Notes: generated by a model from the sequence alone, not told the origin. A stretch of DNA of 64,000 nucleotides from Pseudomonas gingeri (GCF_013385425.1 NZ_JACAQA010000005.1:330549-394548); one strand, 5' to 3'; shown: positions 9,094 through 18,742, numbered from the stretch's first letter. Translations and numbers: made by a program.

Positions 9094-9256
9094 CGTGTCA
9101 AGAGAGGGAGCCGTAGATTCTCGCAATCAATGTTTGAGAGGTAGACGATATCTGTTTCGGGATTGTTCTACGGCGGGTTTTGTGTGGTTGGGGCCCTAAG
9201 GGAAGTCACTTTGCCATCATTCCCGTCAATGGATCTGAACAGGTCAGAGGTCGTTC

Positions 9257-9674
9257 ATGGCGTTCTTCGAAAAGCTCACCAGTCTCGCCGCCGAGGTCCG
9301 TCTTCAGGGGGCTGCCATTCAGACTGAAGAGGCCACCAAAAAACGCTTTTGTCATGCCCTTTATCAACGCCGTTCTTGGCTACGATGTTTTCGACCCGCA
9401 GGAGGTAACGCCAGAGTTTGTCTGTGATGTGGGGGCGAAGAAAGGCGAGAAGATTGATTACGCGATCATGAAGGACGGGGAGGTTCAGATTCGGATTGAA
9501 TGCAAAAAAATCGGCGAATCGCTCAATCTCAATCATGCCTCTCAGCTGTTTCGTTATTTTCATGTCACCAGTGCCCGGATTTCTATCTTGACCAACGGCC
9601 AGGTCTACAAATTTTTCACTGATCTCGATGCGCCGTTTCCGTTCCGGTATTGGCGGCGACGATTAAAGTTGTAA
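9257..9674 (+). pseudogene. Type I restriction endonuclease-like (HsdR N-terminal domain) remnant
   Basis: Remnant of a small protein related to the N-terminal nuclease domain of HsdR that is common in bacteria. The reading frame begins MAFFEKLTSLAAEV (ATG 9257) and runs to TEEATK. An A6 tract at 9338-9343 then shifts the frame by one base, and the family sequence resumes as NAFVMPFINAVLGYDVF and continues through the nuclease core (DYAIMKDG...RIECKKIG) to FFTDLDAP at about 9635. After that the sequence diverges (FPFRYWRRR) and stops, so the C terminus is also lost. Both lesions argue for decay rather than a programmed shift. Confidence 0.8.
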
Positions 9675-9937
9675 GCACCCTACCTACACGGCCAGGGGTA
9701 ACGGAACGATTTGTTCTGATTACACCTGACCGCCCGGTAGCCAGTCTGATCTTGTTTTCTGGAGGGGGGCTGGGCCTGTACGCTCGAAAAGTGGTGGGAA
9801 AGATAAGGGATGGAGTTTTATATCAAAAAAAATGAATTCAAATAGCAATATTTTGCGTTTGTCAGCCACGTCCAGCGTTGCCAAAATATCGGCCTGACTC
9901 CAACGAATGCTCTTTTTCGTGCCTCCCCCGGTACACC
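9675..9937. other. Intergenic stretch without a recognisable gene
   Basis: Between the restriction remnant and the terminator. Short frames exist on both strands, including one on the minus strand with TGGGTKKSIRWSQAD, but none has family features or a ribosome-binding site. It may be debris of the same rearrangement that truncated the restriction gene. Confidence 0.4.
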
Positions 9938-9965
9938 GGCTCATTAATATTAATGAGCCTTTTTT
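9938..9965 (+). terminator. Rho-independent terminator upstream of the HPP gene
   Basis: A perfect 22-bp palindrome (GGCTCATTAATATTAATGAGCC) followed by six T residues, ending 14 bases before the HPP start. It could close an upstream transcript or, because it sits directly in front of the gene, act as an attenuator. The HPP promoter is therefore either upstream of it or extremely close to the start codon. Confidence 0.75.
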
Positions 9966-9979
9966 ATTCAGTGTGAAAA

Positions 9980-11104
9980 ATGATCAAGTCTGCTTTGTCG
10001 GGTTTTTATCCGGCACCCTCGAATACCAAGCCCAGAGAATGGTTGCGCGCATCAGTGGGGGCGTGTGCAGGTGTTCTTGTGACGGCCCTGGTGTGCCAAT
10101 ACTTCTATGGGCTGGAGCTGACGCTTCATCTTGTAGGGCCCGTCGGCGCATCGGCTGTTTTATTGTTCGCTGTTTCTACGGGCGCGCTGGCTCAGCCCTG
10201 GTCGATCGTCGGCAGTTATTTTGTCGCTACGGTGGCTGCGCTGGTAGCAGTGCCGCTACTCGGTCATTCGTTCCTGAGTGCCAGTGTCGCCGTGGGATTG
10301 GCCATTGGCGGCATGTGCATGCTGCGTTGTCTGCACCCTCCCGGTGGGGCTGTGGCGCTCTGTGTGGTCTTGTCTCAAACCGATTTGGCACCCTTGGGGC
10401 TGCAGGTTTTTTATCCCGTGATGCTGAATGCCGGGGTTCTCTTGGGGTGTGCGCTGGTATTCAACAATCTGACAGGGGTTCGTTACCCTAAAGCCCATAT
10501 CAATCCATCGGCAGAGATCAATCACACCAGGGACATCCCGCCGTTCGAGAGGCTAGGTTTTAATAGTGATGACCTGGACGCAGCCCTGGCGGATATTGAC
10601 GGATTTGTTGACGTTACGAGAGAGGATCTGGAAAGTATTATTCGATCCACTGAAAAGCATGCTTTAAGACGGAGCATGGGGGATATTCAAGCTTCCCATA
10701 TCATGTCGAGGGACGTGCTGTCAGGGACGCCGGAAACCACTATTAAAGAGGCGGTGCGGATCCTGATGCACCACCACATCAAAACCTTGCCGGTGTTGAA
10801 TGAAGAAAAACATATTGTCGGCATTATCAGCCTGACGGATATTATCAAGCACCCGGTAACCCGTCGGAGTCGCGGGTTGTCAGGCGTATTTGGGGGCAAG
10901 AAAAAAACCTTGTTGAAAGACATCATGCATGCCCCCGTGACCTGTGTCACGACAACGGCCCACATGGTTGAGCTGATACCGTTATTATCAAAGCAGGGTT
11001 TGCACTGTATTCCGGTCCTGCAAGATGACGTGTTTGTTGGGGTGATCACACAGACGGACTTGATCGCGGCCTTGCACCGCGATCTGATCGTGCACCTGCA
11101 TTAG
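9980..11104 (+). CDS. HPP-family membrane protein with tandem CBS domains
   Basis: A 374-aa protein. The N-terminal half is an HPP domain with about five transmembrane segments and the diagnostic CLHPPGGAVAL motif. The C-terminal half contains a pair of CBS domains (IMSRDVLSGTPETT...IVGIISLTDIIKHP and IMHAPVTCVTT...FVGVITQTDLIAALH). HPP proteins are integral membrane proteins implicated in nitrite transport in some phototrophs; CBS pairs bind adenosyl ligands and would gate activity. The stop codon directly abuts the stop of the convergent LysR gene with no spacer. Confidence 0.85.
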   Translation: MIKSALSGFYPAPSNTKPREWLRASVGACAGVLVTALVCQYFYGLELTLHLVGPVGASAVLLFAVSTGALAQPWSIVGSYFVATVAALVAVPLLGHSFLSASVAVGLAIGGMCMLRCLHPPGGAVALCVVLSQTDLAPLGLQVFYPVMLNAGVLLGCALVFNNLTGVRYPKAHINPSAEINHTRDIPPFERLGFNSDDLDAALADIDGFVDVTREDLESIIRSTEKHALRRSMGDIQASHIMSRDVLSGTPETTIKEAVRILMHHHIKTLPVLNEEKHIVGIISLTDIIKHPVTRRSRGLSGVFGGKKKTLLKDIMHAPVTCVTTTAHMVELIPLLSKQGLHCIPVLQDDVFVGVITQTDLIAALHRDLIVHLH

Positions 11105-11974
11105 TCAGATCAGTGGGTCCCAGCGTTGAGACCAATCGCTATCCCGAGTGACAATGTCTTTCAATAGTTTTATGGCAAGCTGCAGTTCGGTTGATGATCG
11201 GCTACGGGAGTAGACCAGGAAGGTCGGGTAGCTGAATTCTGGCGCTGAGCTGACGCGCTCAAGAATGCCGCTTTCAATATAGGATTGCACGACGCGGGTC
11301 CTGAAGTAGCCGGCCCCGCCATTGTCGAGGATATATTGCAGGGCTACGGGCCCCAGGTTGAAGGAAAGCGCCGCCTTTGCCTTCTCCGGCAGGGCCGCAT
11401 CATGGGATTGCCGAAAACCATCGCCCCAATCAATGTAGACATAAGGTTCAGGCTTGGCGATCAGGCGGACCAGTATCAATTTCTCTTCGAGAATCTGCTC
11501 GACCTGCAGGTCGGGCCAGTAGGCCGGTTGATAAACCAGGGCCGCATCTAAAAGGCCGAGCTCCAATTGCCGCAATAGCATTGAGCCGTCCCTGATCTCG
11601 GTTTTGATGGCATGGGTCGGTATTGATTTCTGGATCTCGCGCACCCAATCCAGAATAAGCGGATTACATAAACTGACTTCGCCACCGATATGCAATATTT
11701 TATGGAAACCTTCGGGCAGGGGTAAATCCCTGACTGCGGCCTCCCAGGTTTGCACCAACTGGTTGGCATAGACAACGAAGGCTTCCCCGTCCGCGGTCAG
11801 TTTGGCCCCCGCTTTATTGCGCACAAATAACTTGCTGTTGAGGCTGCTTTCCAGCTTTTGCACGCGTGCGGTGATCGCCGTCTGGGTGACATGCAATCGC
11901 TGCGCGGCGGCAATCAGACTGCCGCATCTGACGATTTCCAGGAAGGTTTTAGCCAGCTCGATATCCATGTTCAT
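11105..11974 (-). CDS. LysR-family transcriptional regulator
   Basis: A 289-aa LysR regulator. The N-terminal winged HTH is clear (FLEIVRCGSLIAAAQRLHV, TAITARVQKLESSL), followed by the substrate-binding fold. It is convergent with and abuts the HPP gene, so it may not control it directly. The co-inducer is unknown. Two N-terminal methionines are possible (MNMDIELAK); the second is also plausible. Confidence 0.85.
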   Translation of the reverse strand: MNMDIELAKTFLEIVRCGSLIAAAQRLHVTQTAITARVQKLESSLNSKLFVRNKAGAKLTADGEAFVVYANQLVQTWEAAVRDLPLPEGFHKILHIGGEVSLCNPLILDWVREIQKSIPTHAIKTEIRDGSMLLRQLELGLLDAALVYQPAYWPDLQVEQILEEKLILVRLIAKPEPYVYIDWGDGFRQSHDAALPEKAKAALSFNLGPVALQYILDNGGAGYFRTRVVQSYIESGILERVSSAPEFSYPTFLVYSRSRSSTELQLAIKLLKDIVTRDSDWSQRWDPLI

Positions 11975-12159
11975 GCGCCAAAAAATACGTTATGGAGCCA
12001 CGCGGGGCGGGCCTTGTAAAGGTTGGCCAGAGGGCGGTTTGCCGATCGCTGGCGTGTGCTCGCCAGAGCATGTTGCCCGCTGGAGAAGGGGCGTTCATTT
12101 CGGACAATCCCGCTGCTCGATCTGGGCTTCGAACCAACTCAAGACCGCCTTGAGTAATT

Positions 12160-12223
12160 GCATGGACTTGACCACCCATTTGCATTCGACTTGACCAGTC
12201 GTTTGCATTCGACTTGACCAGTG
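12160..12223. repeat. Left terminal repeat array of the IS21-type element
   Basis: Three tandem units ending in ACTTGACCA (GCATGGACTTGACCACCC, then two copies of TTTGCATTCGACTTGACCAG). They are inverted relative to the array at 33943-34028 and related to the one at 29886-29946. Multiple internal copies near each tip are usual for IS21-family ends, where they bind IstA. Confidence 0.75.
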
Positions 12224-12510
12224 CACATGAGCTCCATGACTGGCTAGACTCGACCTAAAGCAAACGGTGGCGACAGGCAAAAATCGGCCAGAAGCAGTCA
12301 TTCCGAGGCGTACGAAACTAGTACCGATTCAAAATTGATGAGTGATCCATGGCGGTACACCCGCCCACAGAGCCGTGACACCTGCGACTCATTACCCAAA
12401 TTTTTTACTCGCTGGACTTCGTATGGATGGTTTCCATCCTCAGCGCTTGGGATCTCGCGTGACTGGAGCGCGCGCTGTGTCTGACAGCCCAAAATTGAAT
12501 GCTTGAGAAC

Positions 12511-12936
12511 CTACGGCTTTTTGGCGATGACCAGCAGCCCTGCTACGATCAGACCTGCACCGGCGATCATGCGAACTGTGATGACCTCTCGAAGCACCAG
12601 ACCGGCGAGCAGCATGGCAACGACCACGCTACCTTTATCGATCAGTGCCACGGTGGCGACATCCCCGACCTTGAGTGCCTTGTAGTAGAAGATCCACGAC
12701 AAGGCAGTGGTAACGCCAGACAGTCCTAGCCAATACAGATTTCGGCTTGTGATGCTGGTCACTTCCTGTGTCGGAACAGCCCAGGCTGCGAATACGAGTA
12801 CAAAGGCACACACGAACAGGGTGCGAACTGTTAGACCAAGCTCAGCTGAAATCCCTGCGAGTCCCATCTTGGCGATCACAGAAGTAAACCCGGCAAAAAA
12901 CATTGAGATGAAGGCATAAGCCACCCATTTTTCCAT
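12511..12936 (-). CDS. Small EamA-family transporter
   Basis: A 141-aa inner-membrane protein with about five hydrophobic helices, equal to a single EamA (DMT) repeat (MEKWVAYAFISMFFAG, LSGVTTALSWIFYYKALK, GAGLIVAGLLVI). Such half-size EamA proteins probably dimerise. It is the last gene of the leftward fluoride cluster, so a link to fluoride or metabolite efflux is inferred from position only. The ATG at 12936 (MEKW) is preferred over an upstream in-frame ATG whose extra residues are not hydrophobic. Confidence 0.75.
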   Translation of the reverse strand: MEKWVAYAFISMFFAGFTSVIAKMGLAGISAELGLTVRTLFVCAFVLVFAAWAVPTQEVTSITSRNLYWLGLSGVTTALSWIFYYKALKVGDVATVALIDKGSVVVAMLLAGLVLREVITVRMIAGAGLIVAGLLVIAKKP

Positions 12937-13045
12937 GCGAGTGTTTCCCTGAACATTTGATGTTGCGAGCGACTGAGAGGCCAATCGCAAATCACTTGCC
13001 CCTCAGTACCTACTCCCGGCTGACGCAGTCAATTTGGCGGATGAC

Positions 13046-13576
13046 TTATTTCGGAATGTACGCCGCGACCGACTTGCGAATCTCTTCCCGCGCTTCGTCC
13101 GCGCTCCCCCAACGGCCCATCTTCACCCACTTGCCCGGCTCCAATGCCTTGTAGTTTTCGAAGAAGTGCTGGATCTGTGCGAGGAGTAACGCAGGGAGGT
13201 CTGAGCATTCCTTGACGTCGCTGTACATCGAGCTGAGTTTTTCATGAGGTACTGCGATCACTTTGGCATCCGCTCCGGCTTCGTCAGTCATGTACATCAC
13301 ACCAACCGGGCGACTGCGGATGACAACGCCAGGCGATACCGGGTAAGGGCAAATCACCAGAACGTCGAGAGGATCGCCGTCATCGCTCAGCGTATTTGGA
13401 ATGAACCCGTAGTTGGCCGGGTAGAACATCGGCGTACTGAGGAAGCGGTCGACGAAAATCTGCCCGCTTGGCTTGTCCACCTCGTACTTGATCGGAGAGT
13501 GGTTTGCGGGAATCTCGATAACGGTGAAAAAGTCATCGGGGATGGCGTTACCAGCTGGAATGTCCGTGTAGCTCAT
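13046..13576 (-). CDS. ppa: Inorganic pyrophosphatase (family I)
   Basis: A 176-aa soluble Mg-dependent pyrophosphatase that hydrolyses PPi to phosphate. Family I motifs are intact: [17 protein letters not shown], the metal-binding signature DGDPLDVLV and the DEAGADAK segment. Pyrophosphatase is strongly inhibited by fluoride, so a dedicated copy in a fluoride-riboswitch cluster probably supplies extra or more tolerant enzyme (inference). The ATG at 13576 ([10 protein letters not shown]) is chosen because GGAG lies eight bases upstream and the E. coli protein aligns there; an ATG two codons earlier is too close to that site. Confidence 0.88.
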   Translation of the reverse strand: MSYTDIPAGNAIPDDFFTVIEIPANHSPIKYEVDKPSGQIFVDRFLSTPMFYPANYGFIPNTLSDDGDPLDVLVICPYPVSPGVVIRSRPVGVMYMTDEAGADAKVIAVPHEKLSSMYSDVKECSDLPALLLAQIQHFFENYKALEPGKWVKMGRWGSADEAREEIRKSVAAYIPK

Positions 13577-13933
13577 GCTCATATCTCCAAGCTTCTATGA
13601 AAGGCTAAGGCCGCTGACGTTTTTGCCAACGGATACACGTGATTCGATTTTTTTCGCTGACCAAACCAACAGATTTACCGGCTATAAGACGAATGACTTT
13701 CTGATCGCATCCAAGTCAGTCCAAGGTTGCAAAAATTGCGAGCTGACCTCACCACAGCCTGAGCCGTGGGCGAACGGTTGATGACTCAATGTCTCGGGCT
13801 GCTGCGCCGCGCACTTTCGACAAATGACAATGCCGCTCTGGATTCTCCATCTCTTGTTCCAGTCGACTAGCTTCTCTGACGGGGTCATTACGTATCTCTC
13901 GTTTCAAACTGGTTGGCCTCAAATCGGTGGATA
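13577..13933. other. Gap between eno and ppa
   Basis: About 350 bases with no supported gene. A separate promoter for ppa and the EamA gene could lie here, but I see no convincing -35/-10 pair and no third copy of the riboswitch. Confidence 0.4.
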
Positions 13934-15247
<1,314 letters not shown>

Positions 15248-15290
15248 TCATTAACCACGTGAATCCGTTGAGAGACCTCTATGTCGGACG

Positions 15291-15632
15291 TCAGCTCTCC
15301 ATGAGTATCCTGAACAGCTGCACTGCCGACACCGCAATTGCGGGAACCAAGAAGCCTCCAATAATTAGTTCAGGAATCTCTCCCACCAAGGGCATGAACT
15401 GCCCTTCCTTTGCCATCTGGAAAAGCTCCAGCATTTGGTTTGACGCAACCATCACGGAGCAGCAGTACGCAGTCTGGGCTTGTAGCCTGGCCCGCCTTTG
15501 ATTGAGCAGATGAAAGGTCAGCAACGACACGCCAATGCTTACGATGAACAGCACGGCGAATTCATAGACTGATCCTGTAAAAAACTTACCCATCACAAGC
15601 CCGAATACGCTGCTCAGCATCACTGAGCTCAT
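15291..15632 (-). CDS. Small membrane protein of the fluoride cluster
   Basis: A 113-aa protein of unknown function with two or three hydrophobic segments: one at residues 24-42 (FAVLFIVSIGVSLLTFHLL) and one near residues 90-108 (IIGGFLVPAIAVSAVQLF). A soluble, glutamine-rich linker lies between them. TAGGAGACC precedes the ATG, so translation is credible. It sits 73 bases upstream of eno and is likely in the same transcript. Confidence 0.65.
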   Translation of the reverse strand: MSSVMLSSVFGLVMGKFFTGSVYEFAVLFIVSIGVSLLTFHLLNQRRARLQAQTAYCCSVMVASNQMLELFQMAKEGQFMPLVGEIPELIIGGFLVPAIAVSAVQLFRILMES

Positions 15633-15735
15633 GTGGTCTCCTAATTTTCTAAAGTGGTTTTTATGAGCCGACGTCGGTGAGTTCCATTTCGCAATCTCAT
15701 CTTTGGATTACCCACCGCCATCGCGCTCATTACGC

Positions 15736-16002
15736 TCAACGTTGCTGTGCTCTCAGCTCGTAGCCCGGCACGCAGGTGTGGGCTAAGTCGGCCTTGCAGG
15801 ACTTCTCACTGGGCATGCGCATCGTTACTAAGGCGCCTTCGAGGGAGGTCACGATGTACCACCCCTCGCTGGAGACCCTTTGGCTGCCTGCAATCCCCGC
15901 CAGAAAAATTGACCAAAAAATCAGTCCTACGAGGAGCGGCCTGTTGGTACGAGCCCAGCCAGCGGGAGCAGGTTGTGGACGCAGGTTATAAACTCGGTAC
16001 AT
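15736..16002 (-). CDS. Small single-pass protein of the fluoride cluster
   Basis: An 88-aa protein with one transmembrane segment (PLLVGLIFWSIFLAGIAG, about residues 22-39) and a C-terminal, probably periplasmic tail containing two cysteines (KSCKADLAHTCVPGYE). AAGGAT precedes the ATG. No family recognised. Position inside the fluoride operon is the only functional clue. Confidence 0.6.
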   Translation of the reverse strand: MYRVYNLRPQPAPAGWARTNRPLLVGLIFWSIFLAGIAGSQRVSSEGWYIVTSLEGALVTMRMPSEKSCKADLAHTCVPGYELRAQQR

Positions 16003-16043
16003 GGCGTTTATCCTTTTTTGTTAGCTGTCCAAAACGGTGTGTT

Positions 16044-16367
16044 TTAGTTTTCCGCTTGGCCGACTCGACCGTACTCAATGGGCAATTTGATATAGCTCAG
16101 CGAAAACGACTCCTTGGCTAATGCCTCCAGCAACTTGTCGCACCCAGGTTCATCAGTGGATATCGTCACCGTGACGGGATGATCGGCACCGCTGAGGAAA
16201 TGTGCGGTATGCAAATGTCCCAAATGATCCAACCCCTCCGTACCGCTCACTAACGTCGCACCCAGCACACCCTCTCGCTTGGCGAACTCGACCAACCACT
16301 CTCCCAGTGGAAGGTGCTGGTAGTTGGTACTCTGCTCAGTGAAAAACGTCAGTTGAAAGCCATTCAT
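16044..16367 (-). CDS. DUF190 (PII-like) protein
   Basis: A 107-aa protein of the DUF190 family, which has a ferredoxin-like PII-type fold. It shows the LGEWLVEFAKREGVLGATLV helix-strand segment, the GTEGLDHLGHLH motif and the closing YIKLPIEYG. DUF190 genes are frequently linked to crcB. Such proteins may act as small-molecule sensors, but the ligand is unknown. A clear AGAGGA site precedes the ATG at 16367. It is a paralogue of the product at 18409-18732. Confidence 0.82.
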   Translation of the reverse strand: MNGFQLTFFTEQSTNYQHLPLGEWLVEFAKREGVLGATLVSGTEGLDHLGHLHTAHFLSGADHPVTVTISTDEPGCDKLLEALAKESFSLSYIKLPIEYGRVGQAEN

Positions 16368-16450
16368 GGCAACATCCTCTAATGTGGCGAGACCGACCAA
16401 CGCCTGGTCGGCCAAGCCTCTTCATTTGCGAACTGTTTCTTAGAACTGAA

Positions 16451-16816
16451 TTACAAGGCCTCACTGAGCGGTAACTCGCATAAGAGAAGAACTGCTCGCA
16501 CCTTGCACAACTCGTCAGCGTGGTCGCGCAGGAAGGTGCGCAGCTTGCCCTCTGTATCCAGCAATTCCAGACACTGGGGATGATTCATATCACCAAGCTC
16601 CGGGTGATGATGGGAAATGCGATGTCCCGGCAAATAACCTGCAGAAATCGGTTTGAGCATGACCTGCTCAATCTTGGCTTTTTGCGCGACGTTAAGAAGG
16701 TGTTGGGCAAGCGCGGGCGCACTTAGGTGATGCCAGAAATTTGTAACTCGAGCCCGACTAGCGCCAGGGAAATAGAGCTGCAAAGCTGTCAGGCGATCTT
16801 GGCGATGTTCGGTCAT
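16451..16816 (-). CDS. Divergent PII-like protein of the fluoride cluster
   Basis: A 121-aa soluble protein. Its layout suggests a degenerate PII-like fold: strand (LTALQLYFPG), helix (APALAQHLLNVAQKAKIEQ), a central histidine-rich loop (GHRISHHHPELGDMNHP) and a C-terminal helix-strand (RTFLRDHADEL...AVLLLCEL) like the tail of DUF190 proteins. The His cluster might bind metal. The start overlaps the CLC-F stop by four bases, so the two are translationally coupled, which suggests a regulatory subunit of the channel (inference). Confidence 0.65.
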   Translation of the reverse strand: MTEHRQDRLTALQLYFPGASRARVTNFWHHLSAPALAQHLLNVAQKAKIEQVMLKPISAGYLPGHRISHHHPELGDMNHPQCLELLDTEGKLRTFLRDHADELCKVRAVLLLCELPLSEAL

Positions 16817-18159
16817 TTCTCTTCCCCCATAAGAGCCACTTTCCGCTCGCTAGCGGATTCAGTTTGAGCATGAAATTGCTTGATATCAGAGAGCCGAATC
16901 TCGTCCGGAAGAGGACGGTGATGCTTGCTGTGACCGACGCGCTGGGCGTGATAGATCCCGGTATGTCCGGATACGAGATAACTGGCGATACAGGCAATGG
17001 CTGCAAGCGGAGCAATTTCGGGCCCGAAGAGCTCCATGGCCATGACGATGGTTGCCAGTGGTGTATTAGCTGCACCGGCAAAGACGGCGACAAAGCCGAT
17101 ACCAGCCAGCATGCCGAAGGGAAGGTGCAAGAGGGGAGCCAGCGCATTCCCCAAAGTGGCGCCGATGTAAAACAGCGGAGTGACTTCGCCGCCCTTGAAT
17201 CCAGTACCCAGGGAGACAACGGTGAACACCATTTTTTCGAGCCAATCCCACGGAGCCATTGGCATTTGAAAGGATTGGACGATGCTCGGAATGCCCAGTC
17301 CGATGTACTTATCGACGTCGATGTAATGGTTACTACCGAGCCCCCACACTGCGACTGCGATCAGCAGGCCACCGGCGAAGGGTCTTAATGGTGAATAGGT
17401 GATAAGCCGCTTAACGAAGGCCCCGAGCTTGTGGGTCGCTGTCGCGAATAGCAGGCCTGTAAGGCCGAAGACAATCCCAGCGGCTACCACAGCCATAACG
17501 CTCCAGAGCTGCACCGGCACCACTTCGCCAATGACGTAATGTGTGTGAACCACTCCCCAGGCTTGTCCCACCTGGTCAGCAACGATCGCCGCAACCACAC
17601 AAGGGAAAAGCGCGTCGTAACGCATACGTCCAATGGCCAACACTTCAAGTCCAAACAAAGCTCCAGCGAGGGGGGTGCCGAAGACGGACGCAAAACCAGC
17701 GCTGATGCCAGCCATCAGAATCACCCGACGGTCTTCGCGGCGTAGACGGAAGACATGCGTCAGTTGATCGGCAAGGGCGCCGCCCATCTGCACCGCCGTA
17801 CCCTCACGTCCCACAGATGCACCGAAGAGGTGGGAAACCACGGTTCCGATCAGCACCATCGGCACCATGCGCAAAGGCACTATCTTCTTAGGATCATGGA
17901 TCTCATCGATGATCAGGTTGTTTCCGGCATCAACGGGTTTGCCTATCAAGTGATACGCAAGTCCCACGGCGAAGCCAGCCACTGGCAGGAGCCAGATCAC
18001 CCAAGGATGGGTTTCTCGCCACTGGGTGGCATGATCCAAGGAAAGGAGGAATAACGCAGAAGCAGAGCCTGCCAAAAGAGCTACTAGGCCAGCGAGCGCA
18101 AGCCATTTCGCTATATAGGGCAGTAAGTCGAGTTGTTCAGGTCGTCGAAATTTAGACAT
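16813..18159 (-). CDS. CLC-F type fluoride/proton antiporter (EriC-F)
   Basis: A 448-aa CLC-superfamily membrane protein with about ten hydrophobic helices. It carries the CLC motif GREGTAVQMGGALADQ, the GTPLAGALFGLEVLA segment and GFKGGEVTPLFYIGATLGN, as in the bacterial CLC-F clade that expels fluoride in exchange for protons. The upstream fluoride riboswitch supports that assignment. The ATG at 18159 (MSKFRRPEQ) is chosen; a TTG 12 codons upstream lengthens the N terminus without obvious homology. The soluble C-terminal tail (HAQTESASERK) overlaps the next start. Confidence 0.88.
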   Translation of the reverse strand: MSKFRRPEQLDLLPYIAKWLALAGLVALLAGSASALFLLSLDHATQWRETHPWVIWLLPVAGFAVGLAYHLIGKPVDAGNNLIIDEIHDPKKIVPLRMVPMVLIGTVVSHLFGASVGREGTAVQMGGALADQLTHVFRLRREDRRVILMAGISAGFASVFGTPLAGALFGLEVLAIGRMRYDALFPCVVAAIVADQVGQAWGVVHTHYVIGEVVPVQLWSVMAVVAAGIVFGLTGLLFATATHKLGAFVKRLITYSPLRPFAGGLLIAVAVWGLGSNHYIDVDKYIGLGIPSIVQSFQMPMAPWDWLEKMVFTVVSLGTGFKGGEVTPLFYIGATLGNALAPLLHLPFGMLAGIGFVAVFAGAANTPLATIVMAMELFGPEIAPLAAIACIASYLVSGHTGIYHAQRVGHSKHHRPLPDEIRLSDIKQFHAQTESASERKVALMGEEK

Positions 18160-18216
18160 TTGGCCAGCCACAAAAATGTAAGTGGGCCTGACCAAAAAGG
18201 GATTCTGAGCGCGAAC

Positions 18217-18303
18217 GCCTACAGACCTGGTTTGATCAGGTTTCTGTAGGCATCATCAGCTGCTACGGGCGCAGCGGTTGGTTAATGGAGGAATGCCATC
18301 TCC
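18217..18303 (-). ncRNA. Fluoride riboswitch (crcB motif) upstream of CLC-F
   Basis: Read on the minus strand, the aptamer begins GGAGATGGCATTCCTCC at 18303, continues through AACCGCTGCG and GCAGCTGATGATGCCTAC, and ends near 18246. This is the conserved fluoride (crcB) motif, including the GATGG, CTGATGA and CCTAC blocks. A downstream hairpin (arms GCCTACAG and CTGTAGGC, 18217-18251) shares the CCTAC block with the aptamer and can act as the switching stem. It lies between the DUF190 gene and the CLC-F start, giving this half of the cluster its own fluoride-responsive control. Confidence 0.93.
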
Positions 18304-18312
18304 AATCCGTCG

Positions 18313-18341
18313 ATCTTATCTAGCTCCGCTCAAAATGTAAA
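18313..18341 (-). promoter_or_regulatory. Sigma-70 promoter for the CLC-F transcription unit
   Basis: Minus-strand TTTACA (18336-18341) and TAAGAT (18313-18318) separated by 17 bases, ending nine bases before the first conserved G of the fluoride aptamer. Spacing and position fit a transcript whose 5' end is the riboswitch. Confidence 0.65.
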
Positions 18342-18408
18342 ATCATGTTACGGAGCTATTAAACACAGGAAGATTTCCTGAAGCCTTGCCTGGTAAAAGG
18401 ATGCCGGA

Positions 18409-18732
18409 CTAGGTGGTTTTTTTGCCGACGAAGCCCATTTCAATTGGAGTCTTTATGTAAAACACCGAGATTTCCTCAAGCTCCAATTGCTTGAACAACC
18501 GTTCAGACTCGTCCTCGGTGATAGCCATGCGAATCTCGGTAGGCTGATCCGCTAGTTCAAAAAAATGCGAGGAGTGGAGCCGACCGGTATGCCCAAAACC
18601 CTCGATACCCGTAGATAGGGTCGCACCACGTAGTCCCATTTCTTTCGCCAAATCTACGATCCAGTCGCCGAGCATCTTTCCCTGATAACGACGGTTCTGT
18701 TGGGTAAAGAAAATCACCAGAAAACCTTTCAT
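18409..18732 (-). CDS. DUF190 (PII-like) protein
   Basis: A 107-aa DUF190 protein, clearly paralogous to the one at 16044-16367: MKGFLVIFFTQQ, LGDWIVDLAKEMGLRGATLS, GIEGFGHTGRLHSSHFF and FYIKTPIEMG match segment by segment. It follows crcB by ten bases and is in the same riboswitch-controlled unit. The ATG at 18732 is chosen because GAGGAG lies six bases upstream. Confidence 0.83.
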   Translation of the reverse strand: MKGFLVIFFTQQNRRYQGKMLGDWIVDLAKEMGLRGATLSTGIEGFGHTGRLHSSHFFELADQPTEIRMAITEDESERLFKQLELEEISVFYIKTPIEMGFVGKKTT

Positions 18733-18742
18733 TTCCATCTCC

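Noticed and set aside
9720..9944. 74-codon minus-strand frame containing TGGGTKKSIRWSQAD
   Set aside because: No start site, family or conserved domain; may be a fragment but cannot be supported as a gene.
12095..12170. Minus-strand tail reading QLLKAVLSWFEAQIEQ, which looks like a LysR C terminus that might belong to the interrupted gene at 34 kb
   Set aside because: Removing the island with the candidate AATT duplication puts this stretch out of frame with the LysR gene, so I could not prove the connection.
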